Source: Pseudarthrobacter sulfonivorans (GTDB lineage Bacteria; Actinomycetota; Actinomycetes; Actinomycetales; Micrococcaceae). Taken from it: a stretch of DNA of 64,000 nt. Of this stretch, positions 7,823 through 17,033 are shown one piece after another (position 1 is the first letter of the stretch; every line of letters starts with the position of its first letter). A model generated the notes under the pieces. The model was not told where the DNA came from and did no database searches. It saw only the letters and a list, made by a program, of their open reading frames with translations. The stretch covers positions 23,102 to 87,101 of the forward strand of contig NZ_JACXBW010000019.1 in assembly GCF_014712225.1 (NCBI RefSeq). The letters are read 5' to 3'. The position numbers and the translations under genes were made by a program.

Positions 7823-10210
7823 ATGAAGATCGCAATCGTTGGAGGCGGCCCCGGTGGTCTGTACTTCGCAGCACTGATGAAGCAGCTTGACCGGTCCCAC
7901 AGCATCACCCTCTGGGAACGCAACGCCGCGTCCGACACCTTCGGTTTCGGCGTCGTATTTTCCGATGAGACGCTCGGCGGCATCGGTAACGCCGATCCCG
8001 TTGTGGCCGACTACATGAGCCGGCGCTTCGCCCGCTGGTCCGATATCGACATCCACTTCGGTGGGGAAACAGTAACGGTGGGGGGCCAGGGCTTCGCGGC
8101 CATGAGCCGGAAGGAGCTGTTGGAACTGCTGCAGCGACGCTGCGCCGAGCTGGGGGTGGACCTGCGCTTCCAGACCGTTGCGCCGCCGGTGGAGGAACTC
8201 GAAGCCAACTACGACCTGGTGCTGGCCGCTGATGGCATCAACTCCCAAATCCGTGCCAAGTACGCGGACTCGTTCGGCCCGAGCCTGGATCCCAGGCCAA
8301 ACAAGTTCATGTGGCTCGGCACCAACCAGGTCTTCGAAGCCTTCAAGTTTTTCGTGAAGGAAACCCAGTGGGGCACCATGCAGATCCACGGGTACCCCTA
8401 CTCCGATGAAGGGTCCACGTTCATTGTTGAAATGCACGAGGACGTTTGGCGGGCCGCCGGCTTCGATGAAACTGCTGACAACGTCTTCCCGCCGGGAGTC
8501 TCAGACGAGAAGGCCATCACCAAGATCCGATCGATCTTCGCTGATGAACTCGACGGATACGAGGTCCTCTCCAACAACTCGAAATGGTTGAACTTCACCA
8601 CTGTGCGGAACCAGAGCTGGCGCCATTCGAACGTGGTGCTGCTCGGCGACGCCGCGCACACAGCTCATTTCTCCATCGGGTCCGGCACCAAGCTGGCAAT
8701 GGAAGACTCCTTGGCGCTGGCCGCATGCCTGCACGAACATCCGGATGTCGAAGCCGCCCTCGCCGCCTACGAGACCGAGCGGCGTCCTGTGGTGGCCTCC
8801 ACCCAGCGTGCTGCCCAGGCGTCATTGGAATGGTTCGAGCGGATCGGCCAATACACGGCACAGAATCCCACCCAGTTCGCTTTCAACCTGCTGACCCGAA
8901 GCCGCCGCATCACCCAGGAAAACCTAAACCTGCGCGATCCCGAGTTCGCGGCGGCCGTCAACCGTGACTTCGCGGAGTCGCAAGGCTTGACGGACGACGC
9001 TCCGGCAATGTTCCAGCCTTACCGGATTGGTGGGCTGGAACTGAAGAACCGCGTTGTGGTTTCGCCCATGGACATGTATTCGGCAGTGGACGGTGTCCCG
9101 GGTGATTTCCACAAGGTTCACCTCGGCTCCAAGGCCCTCGGCGGGGCAGGCCTGGTGATGACGGAAATGGTCTGCGTCTCCGAGGCCGGCCGCATTACCC
9201 CGGGCTGCACCGGCCTGTACACGGACGGTCAGCAGGACAGCTGGAAGGAAATCGTGGACTTTGTCCACGCTACCTCCACAGCAAAGATCGGCGCACAGAT
9301 TGGCCATGCCGGCCGAAAGGCTTCCACCCGCGTGATGTGGGAAGGAATCGATGAACCGCTCGAGGCCGGCAACTGGGACGCCGTCGGTCCGTCGGCGATC
9401 GCCTATGGCCCTGGCAGCCAGACCCCGCGGGAGCTGGACCGGGCCGGTATGGACTCCATCAAGGCGGAATTTGTCGCAGCCGCACGTCGCGCCGATCTGG
9501 CCGGGTTCGACCTTCTCGAGGTGCACGCCGCCCACGGTTACCTGCTCTCCTCGTTCCTTTCGCCCGTCTCCAACCGGCGGAGCGATGAGTACGGCGGCAG
9601 CCTGGCGAACCGCCTGCGGTTCCCGCTGGAGGTGTTCGACGCCGTCCGTGCCGCCTGGCCCGAATCCAAACCGGTCACCGTGCGTATCTCCGCGACGGAC
9701 TGGATCGAAGGCGGCAACGACTCGGACGACTCGGTCGAGATCGCCCGCGCCTTCGTCGCCCACGGCGCAGCGGGCCTGGACATTTCGACCGGCCAGGTTG
9801 CCAAGGCTGAGAAGCCTGCCTACGGGCGCAGTTTCCAGACGCCGTTCGCTGACCGCATCCGCCAGGAGGTTGCCGCACCCGCAGGCGTGGCCGTGATCGC
9901 GGTGGGCGCGATCTCCAGCTACGACGACGTGAACTCCATCCTCCTGGCGGGCCGCGCGGACTTGGTGGCACTGGGCCGCACGCACCTCTACGACCCCCAG
10001 TGGACCCTGCACGCCGCCGCCGAACAGGACTACGCAGGTCCTGGCGCCCAGTGGGTCCCGCAGTTCCGGGCAGGACGCCGCAAGCCCCCGGGCTCGCGAA
10101 CCGACGCCGTCCGCCCGCGCCTGTCACTCCTTCGGGAGCCTGACGCAGACGCCGGCAGCCCGCACCTGCGCTGGACGCCCCGAAAGGTGGCGGCTGCCTT
10201 GGCGGAATAG
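7823..10210 (+). CDS. Bifunctional aryl-CoA monooxygenase/reductase (2-aminobenzoyl-CoA or salicylyl-CoA type)
   Basis: A 795-residue fusion. Residues 1-385 are a group A FAD monooxygenase: GGGPGG at 7-12, the DG motif near AADGIN (136-140) and GDAAHT at 275-280. From about 397 an old-yellow-enzyme domain begins (FQPYRIGGLELKNRVVVSP), with the active-site stretch HAGRK at 495-499, His568/His571 in LEVHAAHGYL, and SPVSNRRSDEYGGS. Two families share this plan: 2-aminobenzoyl-CoA monooxygenase/reductase, which hydroxylates and then reduces the ring, and salicylyl-CoA 5-hydroxylase/oxidoreductase. The adjacent ligase and RidA favour the first. AAAGGAG precedes the ATG. It ends the operon. Confidence 0.88.
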   Translation: MKIAIVGGGPGGLYFAALMKQLDRSHSITLWERNAASDTFGFGVVFSDETLGGIGNADPVVADYMSRRFARWSDIDIHFGGETVTVGGQGFAAMSRKELLELLQRRCAELGVDLRFQTVAPPVEELEANYDLVLAADGINSQIRAKYADSFGPSLDPRPNKFMWLGTNQVFEAFKFFVKETQWGTMQIHGYPYSDEGSTFIVEMHEDVWRAAGFDETADNVFPPGVSDEKAITKIRSIFADELDGYEVLSNNSKWLNFTTVRNQSWRHSNVVLLGDAAHTAHFSIGSGTKLAMEDSLALAACLHEHPDVEAALAAYETERRPVVASTQRAAQASLEWFERIGQYTAQNPTQFAFNLLTRSRRITQENLNLRDPEFAAAVNRDFAESQGLTDDAPAMFQPYRIGGLELKNRVVVSPMDMYSAVDGVPGDFHKVHLGSKALGGAGLVMTEMVCVSEAGRITPGCTGLYTDGQQDSWKEIVDFVHATSTAKIGAQIGHAGRKASTRVMWEGIDEPLEAGNWDAVGPSAIAYGPGSQTPRELDRAGMDSIKAEFVAAARRADLAGFDLLEVHAAHGYLLSSFLSPVSNRRSDEYGGSLANRLRFPLEVFDAVRAAWPESKPVTVRISATDWIEGGNDSDDSVEIARAFVAHGAAGLDISTGQVAKAEKPAYGRSFQTPFADRIRQEVAAPAGVAVIAVGAISSYDDVNSILLAGRADLVALGRTHLYDPQWTLHAAAEQDYAGPGAQWVPQFRAGRRKPPGSRTDAVRPRLSLLREPDADAGSPHLRWTPRKVAAALAE

Positions 10211-10238
10211 GCGCCAGACTCACTCCACTAGGCACCCG

Positions 10239-10279
10239 AAGATGCTGGCGGCCCACTCACGTGGTGCCGCCAGCATCTT
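10239..10279 (+). terminator. Terminator after the aryl-CoA operon
   Basis: Perfect 14-base arms (10239-10252 and 10266-10279) lie just after the monooxygenase stop, and a T-rich tail follows. It separates this operon from the diguanylate cyclase gene. Confidence 0.8.
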
Positions 10280-10417
10280 TGCTTTCCGGGTCATTCACCG
10301 CTGCCGCAGCATCTGGCGGCGAAGTGCCTTTCCACCAGCGCAAAGGGGCGTCAAATATGTCCGACGGCGGTGCGATACTGAGGGTTGCATCACGACGACG
10401 CTGGGGGAACTTCGGAA

Positions 10418-11569
10418 ATGGTCCTTGATACAGCAACGCTGAGGATCGCCTTCGGCGTGATGGCCCTGGTGCTGGGACTGCTGTTTTACTTTTCGTCCTA
10501 CCGGACCACGCGCTCCCCGTACAGCGGCTGGTGGTGCCTCGCGCTGGTGTTCTTCCTCGGCGGCTCCGCCGCCTTCCTGCTTAACGGCACCGCCCACCAG
10601 TGGTGGGCCAACATCCTAGGCAACGTCCTGCTGGTCCATGGCGGTGTAGCCGTCTGGGCAGGTGCGCGCTCGCTTCGGGAGGTGCCGCCGAAACGCTGGG
10701 TATTCACAGGGGTGCCGGTGGTCACCCTGGTGGCTACCGCCGTCGACAATCCCGGCACCAACGTCTGGGCGGGCGGTGCAGTTTTCCTCGCCGCTATGTG
10801 CCTGACGCTGGGGCTGGCATCGCAGGAGCTCTGGCGGCTGGAGCCGGGCTATTCGCGTGTCCGCGTGCCGATGGCTGCCGCGGCCGCGGTGATGACCGTT
10901 TTCTATTTCGCCAGGCTGGTGTTCTTCCTGCTGGATGGCCAGAACGGTCCCATTTTTGTCACCTACTTCGGGTCCGCAGTGACCACCATGGTCACCATGG
11001 TGCTGCTGGTGGTGGTGTCCTTCAGCATGGCCGGTTTGAGCACGGAGCAGCAGACCCGCGCCCTGCGGATGGTGGCCACCCGCGATGACCTTACCGGGCT
11101 GCTCAACCGCAAAGCCTTCCTGGACCTCGCGGCCGGGCTGCTCAAGGACCGCGCCGTCACGCAGGGAACGGGTGCCCTGATCCTCGCGGACCTGGACAAT
11201 TTCAAGGCCGTCAACGACACCCATGGCCATGCTGCCGGCGACGTCGCCCTGCAGGCCTTCGCCGCGGCCTGCCAGGATACCGTCCGGTCAACGGACCTCG
11301 TGGGCAGGTACGGCGGGGAAGAGTTCGTCCTCCTGATTCCGGGCGGGTCAGCCGTTCGCGCCGAGCACATGGCGGAGGAAATCAGCCGCCGCCTCGCCCA
11401 GGTCCCCACTGCCGACGGACTTGAGATGCCCACCGTCAGCTACGGCGTTGCACTGTACGACGCCGGGACCTCCGACGTGGAAGACCTCATCGCCGCCGCG
11501 GATGAGGCCCTCTATACGGCCAAGTCCCTGGGCCGGAACCGCACCGTCCACAGCGACCGCCGCCGCTGA
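10418..11569 (+). CDS. Membrane-bound diguanylate cyclase (GGDEF)
   Basis: A 383-residue protein. About seven hydrophobic segments fill residues 1-205, and the GGDEF domain follows (about 215-380). The signature is GGEEF at 299-303, and DDLTGLLNR opens the domain. An intact inhibitory I-site RSTD at 290-293 sits five residues before the signature, so c-di-GMP product inhibition is expected. No EAL domain is present. I chose the ATG at 10418 because GGGGGAAC lies eight bases upstream; a TTG in frame at 10385 is less likely. The gene stands alone, and the ligand of its membrane part is unknown. Confidence 0.88.
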   Translation: MVLDTATLRIAFGVMALVLGLLFYFSSYRTTRSPYSGWWCLALVFFLGGSAAFLLNGTAHQWWANILGNVLLVHGGVAVWAGARSLREVPPKRWVFTGVPVVTLVATAVDNPGTNVWAGGAVFLAAMCLTLGLASQELWRLEPGYSRVRVPMAAAAAVMTVFYFARLVFFLLDGQNGPIFVTYFGSAVTTMVTMVLLVVVSFSMAGLSTEQQTRALRMVATRDDLTGLLNRKAFLDLAAGLLKDRAVTQGTGALILADLDNFKAVNDTHGHAAGDVALQAFAAACQDTVRSTDLVGRYGGEEFVLLIPGGSAVRAEHMAEEISRRLAQVPTADGLEMPTVSYGVALYDAGTSDVEDLIAAADEALYTAKSLGRNRTVHSDRRR

Positions 11570-11693
11570 GCCCTGTCCGCCGGCGAACCCAGGACCAGCC
11601 GTTCGGCGGGTTTGATGGAATCAGGGTTGCCGTTCTGGGAGCATGGCGGGGAGGCGCTTGCAGGTAGGGCCGCGAGGATAAGGACACATTGAC

Positions 11694-12896
11694 GTGGGCG
11701 AACGCATTGGAATCATCGGTGGGGGCATTGTGGGCATCGCCCTGGCGCGTGCCCTCCTGCAGCGCGGACTCGGGGAGGTCACCGTCTTCGAGAAGGAGCA
11801 CCGGCTGGCTGCGCACCAGACCGGCCACAACTCAGGTGTTGTGCACGCCGGCCTGTACTACGCGGCGGGATCCCTGAAGGCCCGGCTGTGCGTATCGGGC
11901 CGGGAAGCCCTCCGGGAGTACTGCCAGGACAAGAACCTGCCTTACCGGGAAGTGGGCAAGTTGGTAGTAGCCGTGGATGAATCGGAACTGCCGGCGCTGG
12001 CCGAAATCGAAAAGAAGTCCAGGGCAAACGGGGTGCCGGACCTGGCCCGCATCGACGATGCTGCACGGCTGCGGGACATCGAGCCACACGCGGCGGGGGT
12101 TGCGGCGGTCCACTCGCCGCACACCGCCGTCGTCGATTTTGCGGCGATCACCGAAGCGATGGCGCAGGACGTGAGGGCGGCCGGCGGTGCCATCCTGCTC
12201 GGGCAGGAGGTGGTGGGGATCGCAGTGGACGGCGGCAAGGTGCGTGTCCGGACCCCCGTGTCCGAGCAGGTTTTTGACCGGCTGATCGCCTGCGCCGGTC
12301 TGCAGTCCGACGTCGTTGCGCGCCTGCTGGGTGCCGACCCGTCACCGAAAATCCTGCCGTTCCGGGGCGAGTACTGGTCACTGAATCCGGAGCGGAACAG
12401 CCTGGTGAACGGGATGATCTATCCGGTCCCGGACCCGCGATTCCCGTTCCTCGGGGTGCACTTTACCCGCGGTGTCTACGACGACGTCCACGTGGGGCCG
12501 AACGCCGTTCCCGCGCTGGCACGCGAGGGCTACGGCTGGTTGTCGGTCTCGGCGAAGGACACCTGGGACTCACTGCGGTGGCCCGGGGCTGGCGCGTTGG
12601 CCAAGAAGCACTGGCGCATGGGCGTGGACGAAATCAGCGGCTCGCTGGTCAAGGCCATCTACTTCCGCAAAGCCCGGCGCTTCATCCCTGAGCTCGAGAT
12701 GTCCGACCTGACGGCCAAGACGGCAACAGGTGTGCGGGCGCAGGCGTGGGGCCGGGACGGTTCGCTGCTGGACGACTTTGCGGTGGAACAGGTGGGCCCC
12801 GTGACGCTGCTGCGGAACGCGCCTTCGCCGGCGGCCACATCCTGCATGGCCATCGCCGACCACCTTGTGGAGAACTACCTGCAGGTACGGGCCTGA
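11694..12896 (+). CDS. lhgO: L-2-hydroxyglutarate oxidase
   Basis: A 400-residue FAD-dependent oxidoreductase of the DAO fold. The Rossmann motif is IGGGIVGIALA near the N-terminus. The family pattern HQTGHNSGVVHAGLYYAAGS follows, then KARLC and YREVGKLVVA. These are typical of LhgO/L2HGDH, which oxidise L-2-hydroxyglutarate to 2-oxoglutarate and pass electrons to the quinone pool. Translation starts at GTG 11694 after AAGGAC. It converges on the SulP gene with only 7 bases between the stop codons. Confidence 0.85.
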   Translation: MGERIGIIGGGIVGIALARALLQRGLGEVTVFEKEHRLAAHQTGHNSGVVHAGLYYAAGSLKARLCVSGREALREYCQDKNLPYREVGKLVVAVDESELPALAEIEKKSRANGVPDLARIDDAARLRDIEPHAAGVAAVHSPHTAVVDFAAITEAMAQDVRAAGGAILLGQEVVGIAVDGGKVRVRTPVSEQVFDRLIACAGLQSDVVARLLGADPSPKILPFRGEYWSLNPERNSLVNGMIYPVPDPRFPFLGVHFTRGVYDDVHVGPNAVPALAREGYGWLSVSAKDTWDSLRWPGAGALAKKHWRMGVDEISGSLVKAIYFRKARRFIPELEMSDLTAKTATGVRAQAWGRDGSLLDDFAVEQVGPVTLLRNAPSPAATSCMAIADHLVENYLQVRA

Positions 12897-12903
12897 GCCC
12901 GCG

Positions 12904-14430
12904 TCAGTTCAGCTTCCCCGCCAGCCGTTCGCGCATCTGGATGCTGGCGGAGTTCAGTCCGATCAGTTCCACTTCGCGGCCGTGCCGGCGGTACTTTTCC
13001 GTGACGGCATCCAGCACCGCGATGGTTGATGCGTCCCAGAGGTGCGAGGCGTGCAGGTCCACCACCACCCGGGCGATGTCCGCCCCGGCGTCCAGGGCGT
13101 ATTCGAACTGGGTGTAGAGGTCGTTAGAGGAGGCGAAGAACAGCTCGCCGTCCACGGTGTATGTGGCCACGTTTTCGCCGTTAAGTTCGACGACGGTCCG
13201 CTCCACCGTGGCGAAATGCGCGACCCGCCGGGCGAACAGGGCCATGGCTGCCAGCACCCCGGCGCCGACTCCGATAGCCAGGTTGTGGGTGGCTGAGACC
13301 ACTGCGACGGTGATGAGCATAACGGCGGTCTCGGACCTGGGCATCCGGCGCAGGGTCCGCGGGGCGATGGAGTGCCAGTCGAAGGTGATGGCCGAAACGA
13401 AGATCATGACGGCCACGAGCGCGGCCATGGGGATCATGCCCACCACGTCGCCGAGCGTCACCACGAGGACCAGCAGGAAGACGCCGGCCAGGAACGTGGA
13501 TACGCGGCTCCGTGCGCCGGAGCCCTTGACGTTGATCATGGTCTGGCCGATTACCGCGCAGCCGCCCATGCCGCCGAAGAAGCCCGTGACGATGTTGGCC
13601 ACGCCCTGGCCCCAGGACTCGCGGGTCTTGTTGGAGCGGGTGTCCGTGATGTCGTCCACCAGCTTGGCGGTCATCAGCGATTCCAGCAGCCCCACCAGCG
13701 CCATCGAGAGCGAGAACGGGGCAATGACCTGGAACGTCTCCCACGTCAGGGGGACGTTGGGGATGAACAGGGACGGCAGGCTCTCCGGCAGCTGGCCCTT
13801 GTCCTGGACGGTGGGGACGTCCACGCCGGCGATGACGGCAAACAGGGTGAGCACCACGATGGCCACCAAAGGTGAGGGCACCGCCGTCGTCATCCTGGGC
13901 AGTCCCACCACGATGACCAAGCCGACCGCCACGAGCGGATAGACCATCCACGGGACGCCGATCAGTTCGGGGAGCTGGGCCATGAACACCAGGATGGCCA
14001 GCGCGTTCACGAAGCCGACCATCACCGAACGCGGGATGAAGCGCATCAGCCGGGTCACGCCCAGGACGGCCAGCAGGATCTGGAAGACGCCGGCCAGGAT
14101 CACGGCCGCGATGAGGTGGTCCAGGCCATGGCTGCGCATCAGCGGTGCGATCACGAGGGCCACGGCACCGGTGGCGGCGGAGATCATGGCCGGCCGGCCG
14201 CCGACGAACGAGATGGTGACAGCCATGATGAAGGAGGCGAACAGGCCGATCCGCGGGTCGACGCCGGCGATCACCGAGAACGCGATCGCCTCCGGAATCA
14301 GCGCCAGCGCCACCACCAGGCCGGCGAGGGCCTCGGTCTTCAGCCGCCGCGGCGAACGTAATGTGGCGCGGACCGATTGGAGCTGCTGGGGCGTGCTGGT
14401 CCGGGCGTCAGGGACGCTTCGTACGGCCAT
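12904..14430 (-). CDS. SulP family inorganic anion transporter with STAS domain
   Basis: About 508 residues. The transmembrane SulP core (about residues 40-385) carries the signature ALALIPEAIAFSVIAGVDPRIGLFASF and the later GGMGGCAVIGQTMINVKGSG. A C-terminal STAS domain follows (about 410-508), with YTVDGELFFASSNDLY and VVVDLHASHLWDASTIAVLD. SulP carriers move sulfate, bicarbonate or other anions, often coupled to Na+ or H+; the cargo cannot be set from sequence. I use the ATG at 14430, with a TTG four codons earlier. It diverges from the mannosyltransferase gene. Confidence 0.85.
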   Translation of the reverse strand: MAVRSVPDARTSTPQQLQSVRATLRSPRRLKTEALAGLVVALALIPEAIAFSVIAGVDPRIGLFASFIMAVTISFVGGRPAMISAATGAVALVIAPLMRSHGLDHLIAAVILAGVFQILLAVLGVTRLMRFIPRSVMVGFVNALAILVFMAQLPELIGVPWMVYPLVAVGLVIVVGLPRMTTAVPSPLVAIVVLTLFAVIAGVDVPTVQDKGQLPESLPSLFIPNVPLTWETFQVIAPFSLSMALVGLLESLMTAKLVDDITDTRSNKTRESWGQGVANIVTGFFGGMGGCAVIGQTMINVKGSGARSRVSTFLAGVFLLVLVVTLGDVVGMIPMAALVAVMIFVSAITFDWHSIAPRTLRRMPRSETAVMLITVAVVSATHNLAIGVGAGVLAAMALFARRVAHFATVERTVVELNGENVATYTVDGELFFASSNDLYTQFEYALDAGADIARVVVDLHASHLWDASTIAVLDAVTEKYRRHGREVELIGLNSASIQMRERLAGKLN

Positions 14431-14643
14431 GGCGGGGTCCAATCGTGCTGGTGAAGCGCACTTTGGCGGCTTCTGCCTTCGGGGAATGATGGGCCGCGCG
14501 CAGCTTCCTCAGGAAATGAGAGTGCGCGTCCGCCCCTACCAGTCTGGGGCACGCCGCATCCCAACTGCTAAAATGGCGTGGTTGTAGACCGGCCCATAGC
14601 TGGTCCGGCCAGCGCCGTAACGTAAGTAGGGGACCACACAGAC

Positions 14644-16263
14644 ATGACGGCAGGCGGTTCGCACCTGAGCACTTCGGAGACTTTCCCGGGCCCGTCGAAA
14701 AAGACGCCGGCCGGGACAGAGCTTTTGAAGTCCGCTGCGCCCGCCGCCGCGCCGCCGTCCAAGCGCCGCGCCTACATCGCCATCTGGCAGGGGTTCCTCG
14801 GCGCCCTGATGATGTTCGTGGGCTCCATCGGGACGGGCTGGATCGCCAACGGCTCACCCATGATCCGCCAGCCGGTGGTCATCGCGCTGCGAACCGAGGG
14901 CTGGGGCGTCACCCTTTCCACGGTCCTCCTCACGGTGGGAGCCATGCTGCTGATGCGCTCCTGGCTGCGGCTGGGCCAGCGCCTGGGGGACTGGGGCGAG
15001 CATTCCCTGCGGTCGGTGGTGATCGCCATCTCCGCGTGGTCCTTCCCCCTCCTGCTTGCCGTCCCGATTTTTTCCCGCGACGTTTATGCCTACACGGGGC
15101 AGGGACGGCTGGTCATGGAGGGGCAGAACCCATACGAGGTGGGCATCTCCACGCTCAGCAACTGGTTCTCCCTTGGTGCGGACCCCGCCTGGGCCGAAAA
15201 CAGGACGCCTTACGGGCCGTACTTCCTGTGGCTGGCCCGCGGTGTGGTGGGGCTGACCGGGGCCCAGCCTGACGCTTCCGTCTTTCTGTTCCGGCTGCTC
15301 GCCGGCGTCGGGGTGGTCCTCTGCGTCATCTACGTCCCGAAGCTCGCCGAACTGCACGGCATCAACGGCGCCCGGGCACTGTGGATCGCGGTGGCCAACC
15401 CCCTCTTCCTGATCAGCTTCGTGGCCAGCGCGCACAACGACGCACTCATGGTGGGTCTCGCCGTCGCCGGTGTCTATTTCGCCGCGACGAAGCATTACCT
15501 CACCGGCATATTACTGGTCACGGCGTCCATCGGGATTAAACCGATCACCGTCCTGCTGCTCCCCTTCATCGGGGTCATGTGGGCCGGTCCTGCCGCGTCG
15601 TGGACGCGGAAGTTCCTGATGTGGGGCGCGACGGCGGGCATCAGCTTTGGCGTGCTGGTCCTCAGCGGCATCCCGTACAACCTTGGTCTGGGCTGGGTGT
15701 GGGCGATCATGGACCCGACGCCGGGGTACACGGGCTATTCGCCGTCGGGGTTCCTGGGGCAGCAGGTTGAGTTCCTCGGCAACGTGCTGGGGCTGCCCGG
15801 CGGCACGTTTGCGGACCTGTTGCGGACCGGGATGAAGTGGGCGGCGATCGGCCTGGTCCTGCTGCTGATGTTCCGCGGCGACTACTCGCGGGCGGTGCGC
15901 CGGCTAGCTTTGGCGTTCACCGCCGTCGTGATGCTTTCACCCATCATCCAGCCCTGGTACATCCTCTGGTTCCTGCCGTTCCTGGCGGTGACGGGCATCC
16001 GGAACGACTGGCAGATCCGGTGCCTGTACGTGGGCGTGACGTTCTTTGTGGTGTTCGGGGCGCAGGACCAGCTTTCGGTCTGGTCCTTTGTGGAGCTGCC
16101 GATTAGCGCGTCCTCGCTGGCGTTCGTGACGGCGCTGCTGTTCACGTTCTACCTGCTGGTCCTGGACATCCACACGCGGAAGCTGCTGATCGAGGGCAAG
16201 CCTCTGGACTGGGCCCGGCGGGCCTGGGGCTGGCTGCAGGAACAGCGGGCGGCGAGGAGCTGA
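14644..16263 (+). CDS. Polyprenol-phosphomannose-dependent alpha-1,6-mannosyltransferase, MptB-like
   Basis: A 539-residue integral membrane protein with about a dozen hydrophobic helices. The stretches FSRDVYAYTGQGRLVMEGQNPY and ENRTPYGPYFLWLARG are the conserved lumenal loop of GT-C fold MptA/MptB enzymes, including the catalytic acidic residue after FSR. These enzymes extend lipoglycan mannan cores using polyprenyl-phosphate mannose. SHNDA-like AHNDALMVG and SPIIQPWYILWF are further family marks. The N-terminal 40 residues are Pro/Ala-rich and cytosolic. It is a single gene, converging on the response regulator. Confidence 0.83.
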   Translation: MTAGGSHLSTSETFPGPSKKTPAGTELLKSAAPAAAPPSKRRAYIAIWQGFLGALMMFVGSIGTGWIANGSPMIRQPVVIALRTEGWGVTLSTVLLTVGAMLLMRSWLRLGQRLGDWGEHSLRSVVIAISAWSFPLLLAVPIFSRDVYAYTGQGRLVMEGQNPYEVGISTLSNWFSLGADPAWAENRTPYGPYFLWLARGVVGLTGAQPDASVFLFRLLAGVGVVLCVIYVPKLAELHGINGARALWIAVANPLFLISFVASAHNDALMVGLAVAGVYFAATKHYLTGILLVTASIGIKPITVLLLPFIGVMWAGPAASWTRKFLMWGATAGISFGVLVLSGIPYNLGLGWVWAIMDPTPGYTGYSPSGFLGQQVEFLGNVLGLPGGTFADLLRTGMKWAAIGLVLLLMFRGDYSRAVRRLALAFTAVVMLSPIIQPWYILWFLPFLAVTGIRNDWQIRCLYVGVTFFVVFGAQDQLSVWSFVELPISASSLAFVTALLFTFYLLVLDIHTRKLLIEGKPLDWARRAWGWLQEQRAARS

Positions 16264-16340
16264 GGCAGCGGGCGGAGCTCGATTCTTGGCACTCTTGGCC
16301 ACCAGACGGAACGGCCACGCTGCTGCCCTTCGGGCACCAG

Positions 16341-17033
16341 TCAGTTTGTCCGGCGATGGCCCGTCAGGCCGTGTTCGTACGCGAAGATGACGGCGTGTAC
16401 GCGGTCGCGCAGCCCGAGCTTCATCAGGATGCGTCCGACGTGGGTTTTCACCGTTGATTCCGCCACAAAGAGATCTTCCCCGATCTCGGTATTTGTGCGG
16501 CCGGCGGCGATGGCCAGGAGAATCTCCAGCTCCCTCGGTGTCAGGGCCGCTACTGCTTCGTCGCCTCCGGAGGGCGGACCGGAGGGGAGCCTTTGGCCGA
16601 AGAGATCCAGCATGCGGCGGCTGACCCTGGAGGAAATGGCGGCGTCTCCTGCGGCGACGGCTCTGATGGACGCGAGCAGCTCCGCGGGCCCGACATCCTT
16701 GAGCAGAAAGCCACTGGCGCCGGCCCGGAGTGCCGCGAACGCATACTCGTCCTGATCGAACGTGGTGAGGACGATGACCCGTGACTGCGGGCACTCGTCG
16801 ACAATCAGCCGGGTCGCGGTTATGCCGTCCGTGTCCGGCATCCGCACATCCATCAAGACCACGTCCGGCGCCAGGCGGCGGCTCATGTCGACGCCGATCC
16901 TGCCGTCAGCGGCTTCGCCAACCACCTCGACCCCGTCCTGAGCGTCCAGCACCATGCGGAATCCCATTCGAACGAGTATCTGGTCATCAACCAGCAGCAC
17001 CCGAACGGGCCGCGTGGACGGGGCGGCTAGCAT
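16341..17033 (-). CDS. NarL/LuxR-family response regulator
   Basis: A 230-residue two-domain regulator. The receiver shows the acidic pair Asp16-Asp17 and the phosphate acceptor Asp62 in VVLMDVRMPDTDG, then VIVLTTFDQDEYAFAALRAGASGFLLKD with the conserved Lys. A LuxR HTH follows, with LTPRELEILLAIAAGRTNTEIG and AESTVKTHVGRILMKLGLRDR. It overlaps the upstream histidine kinase gene by 7 bases, so the two form a pair downstream of the DJ-1-like membrane protein. Confidence 0.92.
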   Translation of the reverse strand: MLAAPSTRPVRVLLVDDQILVRMGFRMVLDAQDGVEVVGEAADGRIGVDMSRRLAPDVVLMDVRMPDTDGITATRLIVDECPQSRVIVLTTFDQDEYAFAALRAGASGFLLKDVGPAELLASIRAVAAGDAAISSRVSRRMLDLFGQRLPSGPPSGGDEAVAALTPRELEILLAIAAGRTNTEIGEDLFVAESTVKTHVGRILMKLGLRDRVHAVIFAYEHGLTGHRRTN

